Part shown: piece by piece, positions 43,530 to 51,112 of the stretch | Layout: the number at the start of each line of letters is the position of its first letter | Numbering within the stretch: position 1 is the first letter of the stretch | Source: Bin87 sp965203855 | GTDB taxonomy: Bacteria; Chloroflexota; Dehalococcoidia; Lucifugimonadales; UBA3495 | Direction: 5' to 3' | Length of the DNA stretch: 64,000 nucleotides | NCBI GenBank assembly: GCA_965203855.1 | Contig: CBDBDN010000006.1 | Location: 124,001-188,000, forward strand | Made by a program: the position numbers and the translations under genes | The notes under the pieces: generated by a model | What the model saw: the letters and a program-made list of their open reading frames with translations, nothing else | Told to the model about the DNA's origin: nothing | Databases searched by the model: none

Positions 43530-43650
43530 AACCCCTAACCGTCATTCCGCCTCCCTAACCGTCATTCCGCCTCCCCAACCGTCATTCCGCTTCCCCAACC
43601 GTCATTCCGCCCCCCCAACCGTCATTCCGGCGCAAGCCGGAATCCAAAAC
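43530..43650. repeat. 20-bp tandem array of the MITE tip
   Basis: Five copies of AACCGTCATTCCGCCTCCCC (small variation) end in a full palindrome ATTCCGGCGCAAGCCGGAAT. The design is the same as the 11-kb and 24-kb arrays, with its own spacer. Confidence 0.85.
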
Positions 43651-43659
43651 CCCCGCTCT

Positions 43660-44165
43660 GCGCCTCCGCGCCTCTGCGTCAAACCCCATCCCGCAAATCC
43701 CATACATCCATGCCAAAATTCCCTCCCGCCAATGACACCAACCCCCTTGCCAAGCCGTACAGCCGTGCTATAATCAGATTCGTCAGGCAGCCAATCTCCG
43801 AGCCCACCAGTTTCCAGGTCGTTACGGTCATTCAGCAATCAAGTCGCACCGGCGTTCCCTACTCGCCCACGGTCCAACTAACCGAAGGAGTCGGGTCCTG
43901 CCAAGGCGCCAGACGGAGCGCCCCGTCCCCGGACGAAAAGCCAGCCTCGTCAAAAGCAACGCGCAAAACCTCTGGCCGTAGGGCTGAAACCGACCTGGAA
44001 ACCCCAAAACTCGGAAACCCCGAACCCCCGCTAGCCAGTTCACCGCCTGACAAGCCTGACAATCGCCTGACAACCCCCCATCCTGTACCAACGGAGGCAA
44101 CGCCATCGCAGCAAAATCACCCTAGCGCCGCCGGCGCCGGACGGGAACCGATCCCGTCCCGCCGG
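43660..44165 (+). repeat. Three-copy promoter-bearing repeat, copy 2 (candidate noncoding RNA)
   Basis: This is the best-preserved copy. The promoter at 43747-43774 is followed by a predicted transcript from about 43781 to the hairpin GGACGGGA-ACCGA-TCCCGTCC (44139-44159), about 375 bases. Within it, AAGGCGCCAGACGGAGCGCC folds into a small hairpin; the only change to this element in copy 3 falls in its loop. Upstream conservation (CTCTGCGTCAAACCCC) is shared with copy 3. A minus-strand frame ending WQDPTPSVSWTVGE is open in all three copies, so a short protein on that strand is not excluded. Confidence 0.72.
43747..43774 (+). promoter_or_regulatory. Promoter of repeat copy 2
   Basis: TTGCCA, a 16-base spacer and a consensus TATAAT. 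Spacing is identical in copies 1 and 3. Confidence 0.7.
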
Positions 44166-44204
44166 CCCATCAATGTAAGTACCCCGCACCCCGCCAAGCC
44201 CTGA

Positions 44205-44234
44205 TTGACGCCCCCATACCGTTTTGAGTACAAT
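44205..44234 (+). promoter_or_regulatory. Promoter of the erpA-like gene
   Basis: TTGACG, an 18-base spacer and TACAAT, ending 45 bases before the start codon. Confidence 0.6.
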
Positions 44235-44278
44235 TACCGTACCGTTTCACCACTCTGCGGCCAGGGGGTCTTCCTGCT

Positions 44279-44635
44279 ATGCCTATTACCCAGGACGGCG
44301 TTGAGCTTACCGTTGCCATCTCGGAAAAAGCCGCCGAAAAAATCAAGTATTTCGCCAACAAAGATGGCATTACCGACAACGTGGGCCTGCGCGTCGCCGT
44401 CAAGGGCGGCGGCTGCTCCGGTCTTACCTACGACCTGTCCATCACCGACCAGGAACGGGAATCGGACAAGATTGTAGAGCAGTACGGCGTCAAGGTGATG
44501 GTGGACAAAAAGTCCTACATCTACCTGGTCGGCACCGAACTGGATTTCTCCGACGGGCTGAACGGCAAAGGGTTTGTCTTTGAGAACCCCAACGCCAAAA
44601 AGGCTTGCGGTTGCGGCACCTCTTTCGCCGTCTAA
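44279..44635 (+). CDS. erpA: Iron-sulfur cluster assembly/insertion protein (HesB/IscA/ErpA family)
   Basis: A 118-residue A-type carrier. The three conserved cysteines are Cys46 in VKGGGCSGLTY and Cys110/Cys112 in KACGCGTSFAV. GTELDFSDGLNGKGFVFENP is the family's central stretch. It carries Fe-S clusters to apoproteins. ErpA rather than IscA is a guess, since the subgroup cannot be fixed by eye. The YgfZ-like gene downstream is also linked to Fe-S biology, which supports a shared role. Confidence 0.9.
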   Translation: MPITQDGVELTVAISEKAAEKIKYFANKDGITDNVGLRVAVKGGGCSGLTYDLSITDQERESDKIVEQYGVKVMVDKKSYIYLVGTELDFSDGLNGKGFVFENPNAKKACGCGTSFAV

Positions 44636-44783
44636 CCGCCCGTTCCCGACCACATTGGCCGGCGTTGCCGGCTATCCCGGCCGGCCCATCCGTCGGAGCG
44701 CCGGCTCGCTGAATGGACATCCGGGGCAGCCCAATGCGGTTGCCCCGTTTTGTGTACTTCACAACCCAACTTGGAGGCCGCCA

Positions 44784-46007
44784 ATGCTTGATTTTGTACT
44801 TGAACCCGTAGTTAGCGATGCCAGTACCGATGCCCGGTTCCACCGCGCCGCCGCCACCGCTGCCGTTTATGAATCCTGGGCCGGCCGCCTGATGCTCACC
44901 GGCGCCGACGCCCGCGACCTGCTCAACCGCCTTTCCACCAACCTGGTCGATCCCGCCGCTCCGCCCGGCAGTGTCTGCGCCACCGTCCTGACCAGCGACC
45001 GCGGCCGCATCGTCGACCTGGTGTACGTGATCCACTGCGACGACCACCAGCTGCTGTTGACCAGCCCCGGCCGGCAGGACGCCGTCGCCGCTTTTCTGGA
45101 CAAATACACCATTATGGAGGACCTGGAAATTGCGGACATCACCAACCGCACTGCGATGCTAACTCTTACCGGGCCTACCGCCGCCTCTGTAATGCGTCCG
45201 GTGCTGTACGACACCGCCGGCAATCTCCCGACGCCGCCCAGCGCAATCTTGGACGCGGATCTGGCCGGCACCGCCCGCCTCACCGGCATTGGCGAACCCC
45301 GTTCCGGTGAGCGTATGTGGGAATGTCTGCTTACCGTCCCGCCGGATAACCCGGCAGCCGAGATGCCGATACCCACTTATCATTTACTCCTGCTCCCCAC
45401 CAATGCGGATAGGGTTGAAGCTGCCGCCGAGCGTTGCAAGACCCATCTGATGATTGCCGGCGCGCTGCATCTCAGCGCCGCCGCCGCCGAAACCCTCCGC
45501 ATCGCCCGCCGCCAGCCCCGCTACGGCGCCGAAATGAGCGACGCCTACAACCCGCTGGAAGCCGGCCTGATTGGCGCCGTTGACTTTCACAAAGGTTGCT
45601 ACATCGGCCAGGAGGTCATTGCCCGGCTGGATACTTACCATAAAGTCCAAAAATACCTGGTTGCGCTGCGCTTTGAGTCGGATGACGGCGCAGTCGCCCC
45701 GCCGCCCGCCCCCGGCTCTCGCCTGCTGGACGCCGCCGGCAAACCGGCCGGCCTGATAACATCCGCAACGGCAATCCCGCCTGCTGCCGATGCCAATGCC
45801 AATGCCAATGACGATGCCAATGACGATGATGGAAGCGCATCTGCGGTTGTCGGATTGGGCTATGTACGGACGCCGTCAGCGCAAGTCGGCAACCGCCTGC
45901 AAGTCGCCGCGCCGGACGACAGCAACCCGGACAACGGCGTCATCACCGCGTCAATCACCGCCCTGCCGCAGCTGTTCGGCGGCGAACAGCCCGCCCCGCC
46001 CCGCTAA
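44784..46007 (+). CDS. ygfZ: YgfZ/GcvT-fold folate-binding protein
   Basis: About 407 residues. AGRLMLTGADARDLLNRLST near residue 35 and AVDFHKGCYIGQEVIARLDT near 265 (the K-G-C-Y-I-G-Q-E motif with the conserved Cys) identify the YgfZ/IBA57 group, which uses folate to help repair or load Fe-S clusters. The start at 44784 has GGAGG 6 bases upstream. The C-terminal domain contains a D-A-N-A-N-A-N-D-D stretch from a 6-bp coding repeat near 45790. It lies 148 bases after erpA. Confidence 0.88.
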   Translation: MLDFVLEPVVSDASTDARFHRAAATAAVYESWAGRLMLTGADARDLLNRLSTNLVDPAAPPGSVCATVLTSDRGRIVDLVYVIHCDDHQLLLTSPGRQDAVAAFLDKYTIMEDLEIADITNRTAMLTLTGPTAASVMRPVLYDTAGNLPTPPSAILDADLAGTARLTGIGEPRSGERMWECLLTVPPDNPAAEMPIPTYHLLLLPTNADRVEAAAERCKTHLMIAGALHLSAAAAETLRIARRQPRYGAEMSDAYNPLEAGLIGAVDFHKGCYIGQEVIARLDTYHKVQKYLVALRFESDDGAVAPPPAPGSRLLDAAGKPAGLITSATAIPPAADANANANDDANDDDGSASAVVGLGYVRTPSAQVGNRLQVAAPDDSNPDNGVITASITALPQLFGGEQPAPPR

Positions 46008-46066
46008 CTCCATCCCGGCGTCCGCCGCCTGCTATAATAATGGCGCCGCCCCGGAGATTGGATACA

Positions 46067-46753
46067 ATGACTGCCACCGCCATAGCTAACCCGGACAGCG
46101 TCGTCGCGCGCATCGTCGCTGAGCTGGAGCAGAACCCGGAAGCCAAAACCTTGCTCCTGCGGACGCTGCTCACCGACGAGTTGCTTGCCTTGCCGGCCCG
46201 CGTAGATCGGATAGAGGAACGGCTGGATGCGCTTATACGGCAGCTAGAAGTGCTGAATAGGAAAGTCGCGGCTATGAATGCAGCCCTGCATACTTTGCTG
46301 GAGGATAACCTGGAACGCAAGGTTCATTCCAACATCCGCAACATCCTCTTTCAGCGTTTGCCGTTCCGCTTCCGCGTACGGAAAGTTCTGCAAAGCATAA
46401 CGGTTGATTCCGATACGGCCCTGACTGAAGCCCTATACGATGCCGCCGATGCCGACCTGATTGCCGACTCCGCATTGATTGGAGCCTTTGCCGCCGACAT
46501 CATACTGGCCGGCCGGCGTCCGGGCGAAAGCAGCGACATCTACCTGGTCGCCGAAGTTTCCCGCACTATCAACAACGACGACATTACCCGCGCTTGTGAA
46601 CGCGCCCGTACCATCAGCGCCGTAATGGGCTCCGAAACCATTGCGGCCGCCATCGGCGGCGGCGTCGCCCCGCCGCAAATCCGGCTGGCCGAGGAGCTCG
46701 GCGTGCATATCATCATTGACCCGCAGTTGCTTGACTCCCGGTTGCAACAGTAA
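46067..46753 (+). CDS. Coiled-coil protein with PD-(D/E)xK-like C-terminal domain
   Basis: About 228 residues. A helical N-terminus (PARVDRIEERLDALIRQLEV, then LNRKVAAMNAALHTLLED) predicts a coiled coil. The C-terminal half has GAFAADIILAGRRP and DIYLVAEVSRTINNDD, a pattern like the DUF3782-type nuclease fold common in cyanobacteria and Chloroflexota, but the usual Lys after the Glu strand is Ser, so catalysis is doubtful. The ATG at 46067 follows GGAG. A TATAAT lies about 35 bases upstream (near 46033). Function unknown. Confidence 0.6.
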   Translation: MTATAIANPDSVVARIVAELEQNPEAKTLLLRTLLTDELLALPARVDRIEERLDALIRQLEVLNRKVAAMNAALHTLLEDNLERKVHSNIRNILFQRLPFRFRVRKVLQSITVDSDTALTEALYDAADADLIADSALIGAFAADIILAGRRPGESSDIYLVAEVSRTINNDDITRACERARTISAVMGSETIAAAIGGGVAPPQIRLAEELGVHIIIDPQLLDSRLQQ

Positions 46754-46851
46754 ATCCGGCCGGTTGCGCTCTCCAGCCCGGAGACGCCCTTTCTGATAGC
46801 AGCCGGCTACTCGGCATCGTATCGTAAAACGGGCGTAACCCGCCGCCGCCC

Positions 46852-47169
46852 CTAGGGCGGGGCCAGCGCCCGTATCCGTACCACGGCATCCAGGCTGATT
46901 GGGCCGTAGATGTGCGGATAGATTTCCCCGGAGCGCGCCGCTTCCCGCACTACCGGCGCGGTTGGCGGCAGCCGTTCCGCGTCCACATCCAATATCAGCA
47001 AGTCGGCCCGGCCCGCGAACAGACGCGCCGCCGTCCGATGCAGCTGCTCCTCGTCGGCGCAGGCATGAATAAAGCCTTCCGCGGCCAGCGATGGGGCGCG
47101 GTATTCGTAGCCGGCAACGGCGGCTTCCCAATCCAACCGGGCTGCCAAATGATAGATGATTTCCGCCAT
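46852..47169 (-). CDS. DUF952 domain protein
   Basis: A 105-residue protein of the full DUF952 length: IIYHLAARLDWEAAVAGYEY, APSLAAEGFIHACADEEQL and GEIYPHIYGPISLDAVVRIR. DUF952 has an ADP-ribosyltransferase-like fold and no established function. Its ATG overlaps the protease stop (TGATG), so it is translated after the two protease genes in the same operon. Confidence 0.85.
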   Translation of the reverse strand: MAEIIYHLAARLDWEAAVAGYEYRAPSLAAEGFIHACADEEQLHRTAARLFAGRADLLILDVDAERLPPTAPVVREAARSGEIYPHIYGPISLDAVVRIRALAPP

Positions 47170-48506
47170 CAGTAACTGAACTCCATTTGTCCGATTTCGT
47201 CAAACACCGACTGCGGCATAAACGCGCAGATGCTGTTATTGATTATCAATGCCGAATTGTAACGGCTTGATTGCACAATAAAGTCCACGCCGCTGGATAT
47301 GCAGTATTCGGCATAGTCGCGCCAGAGATAGCGAATTACATATCTGTCCTGGAGCGGTTCATACTCAAAAGAGTCCAGCTGAAAGGTGTCCCAGTTCCGC
47401 TCGCGCCGCAAAGTGATCAATTCGTCCCGCCGCCACTGGGCAAAGTCGCTCAAAGACTGTCCCGGTTCCAGATTGTACACCCAAATTCCCATCGTTCCCA
47501 CCAAATCCCCGCCGTCGTAGCGTTCAAAGTGAGCGTCGCAAACATCGGTTTCAGCGACTAAAGTCCACTGCGGATGCACTCGCACGCTGTAGCCGCATTC
47601 CTCGCTGGCGTAACTCCACCATTCGCCGCCGGACTCGGCCAGCACGCTGCCGCCCGCCGCCAGCGCATCCAGGTTCTCCCGCACCGCAGACACCGAAAGC
47701 GCAAACGAAATGCCGTCATAAGTGCCGGAATAGCTGGAAGTATTGACGCCAATCACCTCCCCGGCCCGGTTCAGCAGCGGCCCGCCGCTGTTGCCCGGAT
47801 TGAGCGCCGCATCAGTCTGAATATGCTCAACTCCGCCATAAGTGCGCCGCGATGATACCACTCCGGTAGTAACTGTATAATCCTGCCCCAATTCGTCGCC
47901 CAGCGGAAAGCCCAGCGCAATCACCGCATCGCCGGCGCGTACGCCGGACGGATCGCCCAACGGAATCGGCTGAAATGTTTGCTCGGCGGCAATCTTGACC
48001 ACCGCCAGATCCAGCCTCTCATTGCGGCCCTGTACCTGCCCGGTGTAGGTTGCGCCGTTCACCAGCCGGACGGTTGCCGTCGTATCCCTGCCCACTACAT
48101 GGGCGTTGGTAACTATCAAACCATCCGCCGAAACCACAAAACCGGAGCCGCCGCCGCCCGGCACAATAATCTGCGCCAGCCCGCCCTCAACGCTCTCCAC
48201 AATGTCGGACACCGGGCGGAGCGCCGGAGCCCCGCCCGATGCCGCCGACTCTACTACCGGCGTTGGCGGCGCCAGCCGCGTCAGCTCTGCCGACACCGTA
48301 GCGGAAACATCCGGCGCGGCAGCGGGTACAGCGGTTGCCGGCAGCGCCGCCGCTACCATCGCCGCCACCGTAGCCTCCAGGTTGGGCGTTGCTGTCGGTA
48401 TCGGCGTAGCCGGCGGTTGCCGCTCTGCGCCGCCGCAAGCCGCCATCAACAACGCAAACAGGACGCCGGCCGCCAGTGCCGACAGATCTCTTATCGGTCG
48501 CGCCAT
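47169..48506 (-). CDS. Trypsin-like serine protease lipoprotein (HtrA-type), copy 1
   Basis: A 445-residue protein. The lipobox L-M-A-A-C (Cys24) implies a lipid-anchored extracytoplasmic protein, followed by a Pro/Ala/Thr-rich linker. The catalytic triad is His136 (TNAHVV), Asp166 (RLDLAVVK) and Ser240 (NPGNSGGPL). There is no PDZ domain; a C-terminal domain of about 140 residues with paired cysteines is unlike known HtrA tails. It overlaps the stop of copy 2 by 16 bases. The block from about residue 185 to 305 is almost identical to copy 2 at DNA level, while both ends differ. Confidence 0.88.
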   Translation of the reverse strand: MARPIRDLSALAAGVLFALLMAACGGAERQPPATPIPTATPNLEATVAAMVAAALPATAVPAAAPDVSATVSAELTRLAPPTPVVESAASGGAPALRPVSDIVESVEGGLAQIIVPGGGGSGFVVSADGLIVTNAHVVGRDTTATVRLVNGATYTGQVQGRNERLDLAVVKIAAEQTFQPIPLGDPSGVRAGDAVIALGFPLGDELGQDYTVTTGVVSSRRTYGGVEHIQTDAALNPGNSGGPLLNRAGEVIGVNTSSYSGTYDGISFALSVSAVRENLDALAAGGSVLAESGGEWWSYASEECGYSVRVHPQWTLVAETDVCDAHFERYDGGDLVGTMGIWVYNLEPGQSLSDFAQWRRDELITLRRERNWDTFQLDSFEYEPLQDRYVIRYLWRDYAEYCISSGVDFIVQSSRYNSALIINNSICAFMPQSVFDEIGQMEFSY

Positions 48507-49825
48507 GTAACTCTCATCTTGTCGATTTCACCAGCGATAAACCGCAGCATAGAGGCGCAAACCTCTGAATTGACTACCATAGCATTGTAGTAACGTCTCG
48601 ATTCCCAAATCGAATCAGAGTCTGCGGATATACAATTGTCCGCTGTGTCTTGCCAATGATAGCGCAGTACATACCGGTCAGGGCTTTGCTGGCTCTCAAA
48701 TGAAAGCAGCCGGAATGTGACCCAATTTCGTGATAGGCTGATAATGTCATCGCGCCATAATTCGGCAAAATCCGCCAAGGTTGTACCGGGTTCCTGATCG
48801 TACACATCGATAGCCCGCGTTGCCACTAAAGCGCCCCCCGAATAGCGCTCAAAATAAGATTCGCAAAAATCCTCGCTGGCCAAAATCCAATCGGGATGCA
48901 CTTTCACGCTGTAATTGCAGTTCGTGTTTTCGTAGGTCCACCACTCGCCGCCGGACTCAGCCAGCACACTGCCGCCCGCCGCCAGCGCATCCAGGTTCTC
49001 CCGCACCGCAGACACCGAAAGCGCAAACGAAATGCCGTCATAAGTGCCGGAATAGCTGGAAGTATTGACGCCAATCACCTCCCCGGCCCGGTTCAGCAGC
49101 GGCCCGCCGCTGTTGCCCGGATTAATAGCCGCATCGGTCTGAATATGCTCCACTGCGCCATAAGTGCGCCGCGATGATACCACTCCGGTAGTAACTGTGT
49201 AATCCTGCCCCAGCTCGTCGCCCAGCGGAAACCCCAGCGCAATCACCGCATCGCCGGCCCGCACGCCGGACGGATCGCCCAGCGGCATCGGTTCTAACGG
49301 GCGGTCGGGAATAACCTTGACTACTGCCAGATCCAGCGCCTCGTCCCGGCCCAGTACTGATGCGGTATAGCTGGCGCCATTGTACATATAAATGGTTACC
49401 GACCGCTGCCCCGGCACAACATGAGCGTTGGTTACAATCAGCCCGTCCGCATCAACCACGAAACCGGAACCGCCGGCGCCGGGTACGACAATCCGCACCA
49501 GCCCGGCCTCAACTCCCCGCACGATTTCCGCTACCGTAGGCGCGGCCGGCGTCGGCGTTGGCGCCAGCCGGGTCAACTCTGCGGACACCGTGGCGGGAAC
49601 ATTCGGCGTAGCAGTGGGAATGGCGGTTGCCGTCGGAACCGGAGTATCAGTCGGCCGCGCCGCCGCTACTATCGCTGCCACCGTAGCCTTCAGGTTGGGC
49701 GTCGCTGTAGGCATCGCCGCCGTTTGCCGTTCTGCGCCGCCGCATCCCGACAGCAGCAGCGTCAACATCAACAAGATGCCGGCTGCCGGCAATGCCGCCG
49801 CCGTGCGCCATCCGGCCATCATCAT
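48491..49825 (-). CDS. Trypsin-like serine protease lipoprotein (HtrA-type), copy 2
   Basis: A 444-residue paralogue, first in the operon. Lipobox L-L-S-G-C (Cys28); triad His135, Asp165 and Ser239. The linker has P-T-A-T-P-like repeats. The C-terminal domain is similar in plan (WWTYENTNCNYSVKVHPDW) but diverged. No good ribosome site precedes 49825, whereas a 22-codon open frame with GGAGG starts at 49928 just upstream, so translation may enter through that leader. Both proteases likely act on misfolded or surface proteins outside the membrane. Confidence 0.86.
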   Translation of the reverse strand: MMMAGWRTAAALPAAGILLMLTLLLSGCGGAERQTAAMPTATPNLKATVAAIVAAARPTDTPVPTATAIPTATPNVPATVSAELTRLAPTPTPAAPTVAEIVRGVEAGLVRIVVPGAGGSGFVVDADGLIVTNAHVVPGQRSVTIYMYNGASYTASVLGRDEALDLAVVKVIPDRPLEPMPLGDPSGVRAGDAVIALGFPLGDELGQDYTVTTGVVSSRRTYGAVEHIQTDAAINPGNSGGPLLNRAGEVIGVNTSSYSGTYDGISFALSVSAVRENLDALAAGGSVLAESGGEWWTYENTNCNYSVKVHPDWILASEDFCESYFERYSGGALVATRAIDVYDQEPGTTLADFAELWRDDIISLSRNWVTFRLLSFESQQSPDRYVLRYHWQDTADNCISADSDSIWESRRYYNAMVVNSEVCASMLRFIAGEIDKMRVTWRDR

Positions 49826-49859
49826 CAGGCAGCGCGGCGGCGCGTTGGGCCAGCCGGCG

Positions 49860-49928
49860 TTACCGGCAGCCGGCGCGCACCGCCCGCGACATAGCCGACA
49901 GCCTGGGGTGATTCATAGCGCGGGCCAT
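49860..49928 (-). CDS. Possible 22-codon leader peptide upstream of the protease operon
   Basis: The ATG at 49928 has GGAGG 7 bases upstream and encodes MARAMNHPRLSAMSRAVRAG plus two residues. It ends 34 bases before the start of protease copy 2, which itself lacks a ribosome site. It could couple translation, or be the true start of that gene if a base has been lost. Confidence 0.35.
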   Translation of the reverse strand: MARAMNHPRLSAMSRAVRAGCR

Positions 49929-50006
49929 TGCCTAGCCTCCGGGATGGGGACAATCCGATTTATGCAAAGAATACGCCGCATCTTATCGCATCCGAAAAGA
50001 TTGCGC

Positions 50007-50012
50007 TATCAT
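50007..50012 (+). promoter_or_regulatory. Putative -10 box for the argF-der-plsY run
   Basis: TATCAT in GCGCTATCATAG, the same extended form seen in the three-copy repeat, with a weak TTATCG 18 bases upstream. Confidence 0.4.
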
Positions 50013-50128
50013 AGCAGATACCCTATCCTGTCGTTAACCTGATCCGGCCGCGCCGCCGGTTCGCTATTCGCCGGCCATCTTAGCTGGCCCCGGAATGGCG
50101 CAAAAGGATGCCGGCCTGCAAGTGCGTT

Positions 50129-51061
50129 ATGACTGACCACCGCGACTTTCTTTCCGTTACCGATCTTACTGCCGACGAAACCGGGCGTCTTATCCGACGG
50201 GCCGCGGAACTTAAGGCTGCGGCCCCGGACGCTGCGCCATCTCTGGCCGGCAAGCGCATTGCGCTGCTGTTTGAAAAGCCGTCTTTGCGGACGCGTACCA
50301 GCTTTCAGATTGGCATTGCCGAGCTTGGTGGGTTCAGCCTGTATCTGTCGCCGGATGAAGTCGGGCTGGGCCGCCGGGAGCCGGTTTCCGATGTGGCGCG
50401 GGTGCTCAGCGGGTATGTGGACTGCATTGTGGCGCGCGTCAATTCCCATCAGTCGCTGCTGGAGCTGGCCGCATACGCCAGCGTTCCCGTTGTGAATGCC
50501 CTCTCCGATTTGGAGCATCCCTGCCAGATTTTGGCCGACCTGCTGACCATTGTGGAAGCCCATGGCGATGCCGACGGCCTGAACCTGGCGTATATTGGAG
50601 ATGGCAACAATGTGGCCCGCAGCCTGTGCCTGGGCGCGCCCGCAGTGGGGATGAACTTTGCGATTGCCGCGCCGCACGGCTACCAGCTGGAGGAATCGGT
50701 GTTCGCCGCCGCCAGCGCCCGGGGCGTCCGCGCCAACGGCGGCCCCCGGCCTACCGTACATCCGCTGGTGCGCCCGGCGGACGCCGTAGCCGGCGCCAAC
50801 ATCGTGTACACCGATGTTTGGACCAGCATGGGCGATGAGGAGGAGACGGAGCAGCGGCTGCGCGCTTTCCAAGGCTACACCGTGGACGCCGCTTTGCTGG
50901 CGCAAGCCGCGCCGGACGCCTGCTTTATGCACGATATGCCGGCGCACTACGGGGAGGAAGTGCCGGCGGGGATGCTGGAACATCCGCAGTCGGTAGCCTA
51001 TCGGCAGGCGCACAACCGGCTGCACGCCCAGAAAGCCCTGCTGGAATTTCTGTTAACCTGA
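50129..51061 (+). CDS. argF: Ornithine carbamoyltransferase-like protein with altered HCLP motif
   Basis: About 310 residues. Carbamoyl phosphate site FEKPSLRTRTSF, SDLEHPCQILADLLT and YIGDGNNVARSLCLGA match ornithine carbamoyltransferase. At the ornithine-binding H-C-L-P loop it reads MHDMPAHYGEEV: the Cys is Asp and the Leu is Met. In OTCases that Cys contacts the substrate amino group, so a different amino substrate or weakened activity is possible. The ATG at 50129 fits family length; one at 50108 is also possible. Der follows 51 bases later. Confidence 0.82.
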   Translation: MTDHRDFLSVTDLTADETGRLIRRAAELKAAAPDAAPSLAGKRIALLFEKPSLRTRTSFQIGIAELGGFSLYLSPDEVGLGRREPVSDVARVLSGYVDCIVARVNSHQSLLELAAYASVPVVNALSDLEHPCQILADLLTIVEAHGDADGLNLAYIGDGNNVARSLCLGAPAVGMNFAIAAPHGYQLEESVFAAASARGVRANGGPRPTVHPLVRPADAVAGANIVYTDVWTSMGDEEETEQRLRAFQGYTVDAALLAQAAPDACFMHDMPAHYGEEVPAGMLEHPQSVAYRQAHNRLHAQKALLEFLLT

Positions 51062-51112
51062 ACCCGGCGATCATCGCAACCCTTGAACCCGTATCACACT
51101 GCCAGAGCAATT

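Noticed and set aside
43710..44204. A 164-codon protein on the plus strand of repeat copy 2
   Set aside because: Copy 3 has a one-base indel that breaks this frame, and the promoter -10 box lies inside it.
50009..51025. Long minus-strand open frame opposite argF
   Set aside because: It is a mirror frame of a clear carbamoyltransferase; high GC makes such antisense frames common here (also opposite the aminotransferase, the LLM gene at 35.4 kb and der).
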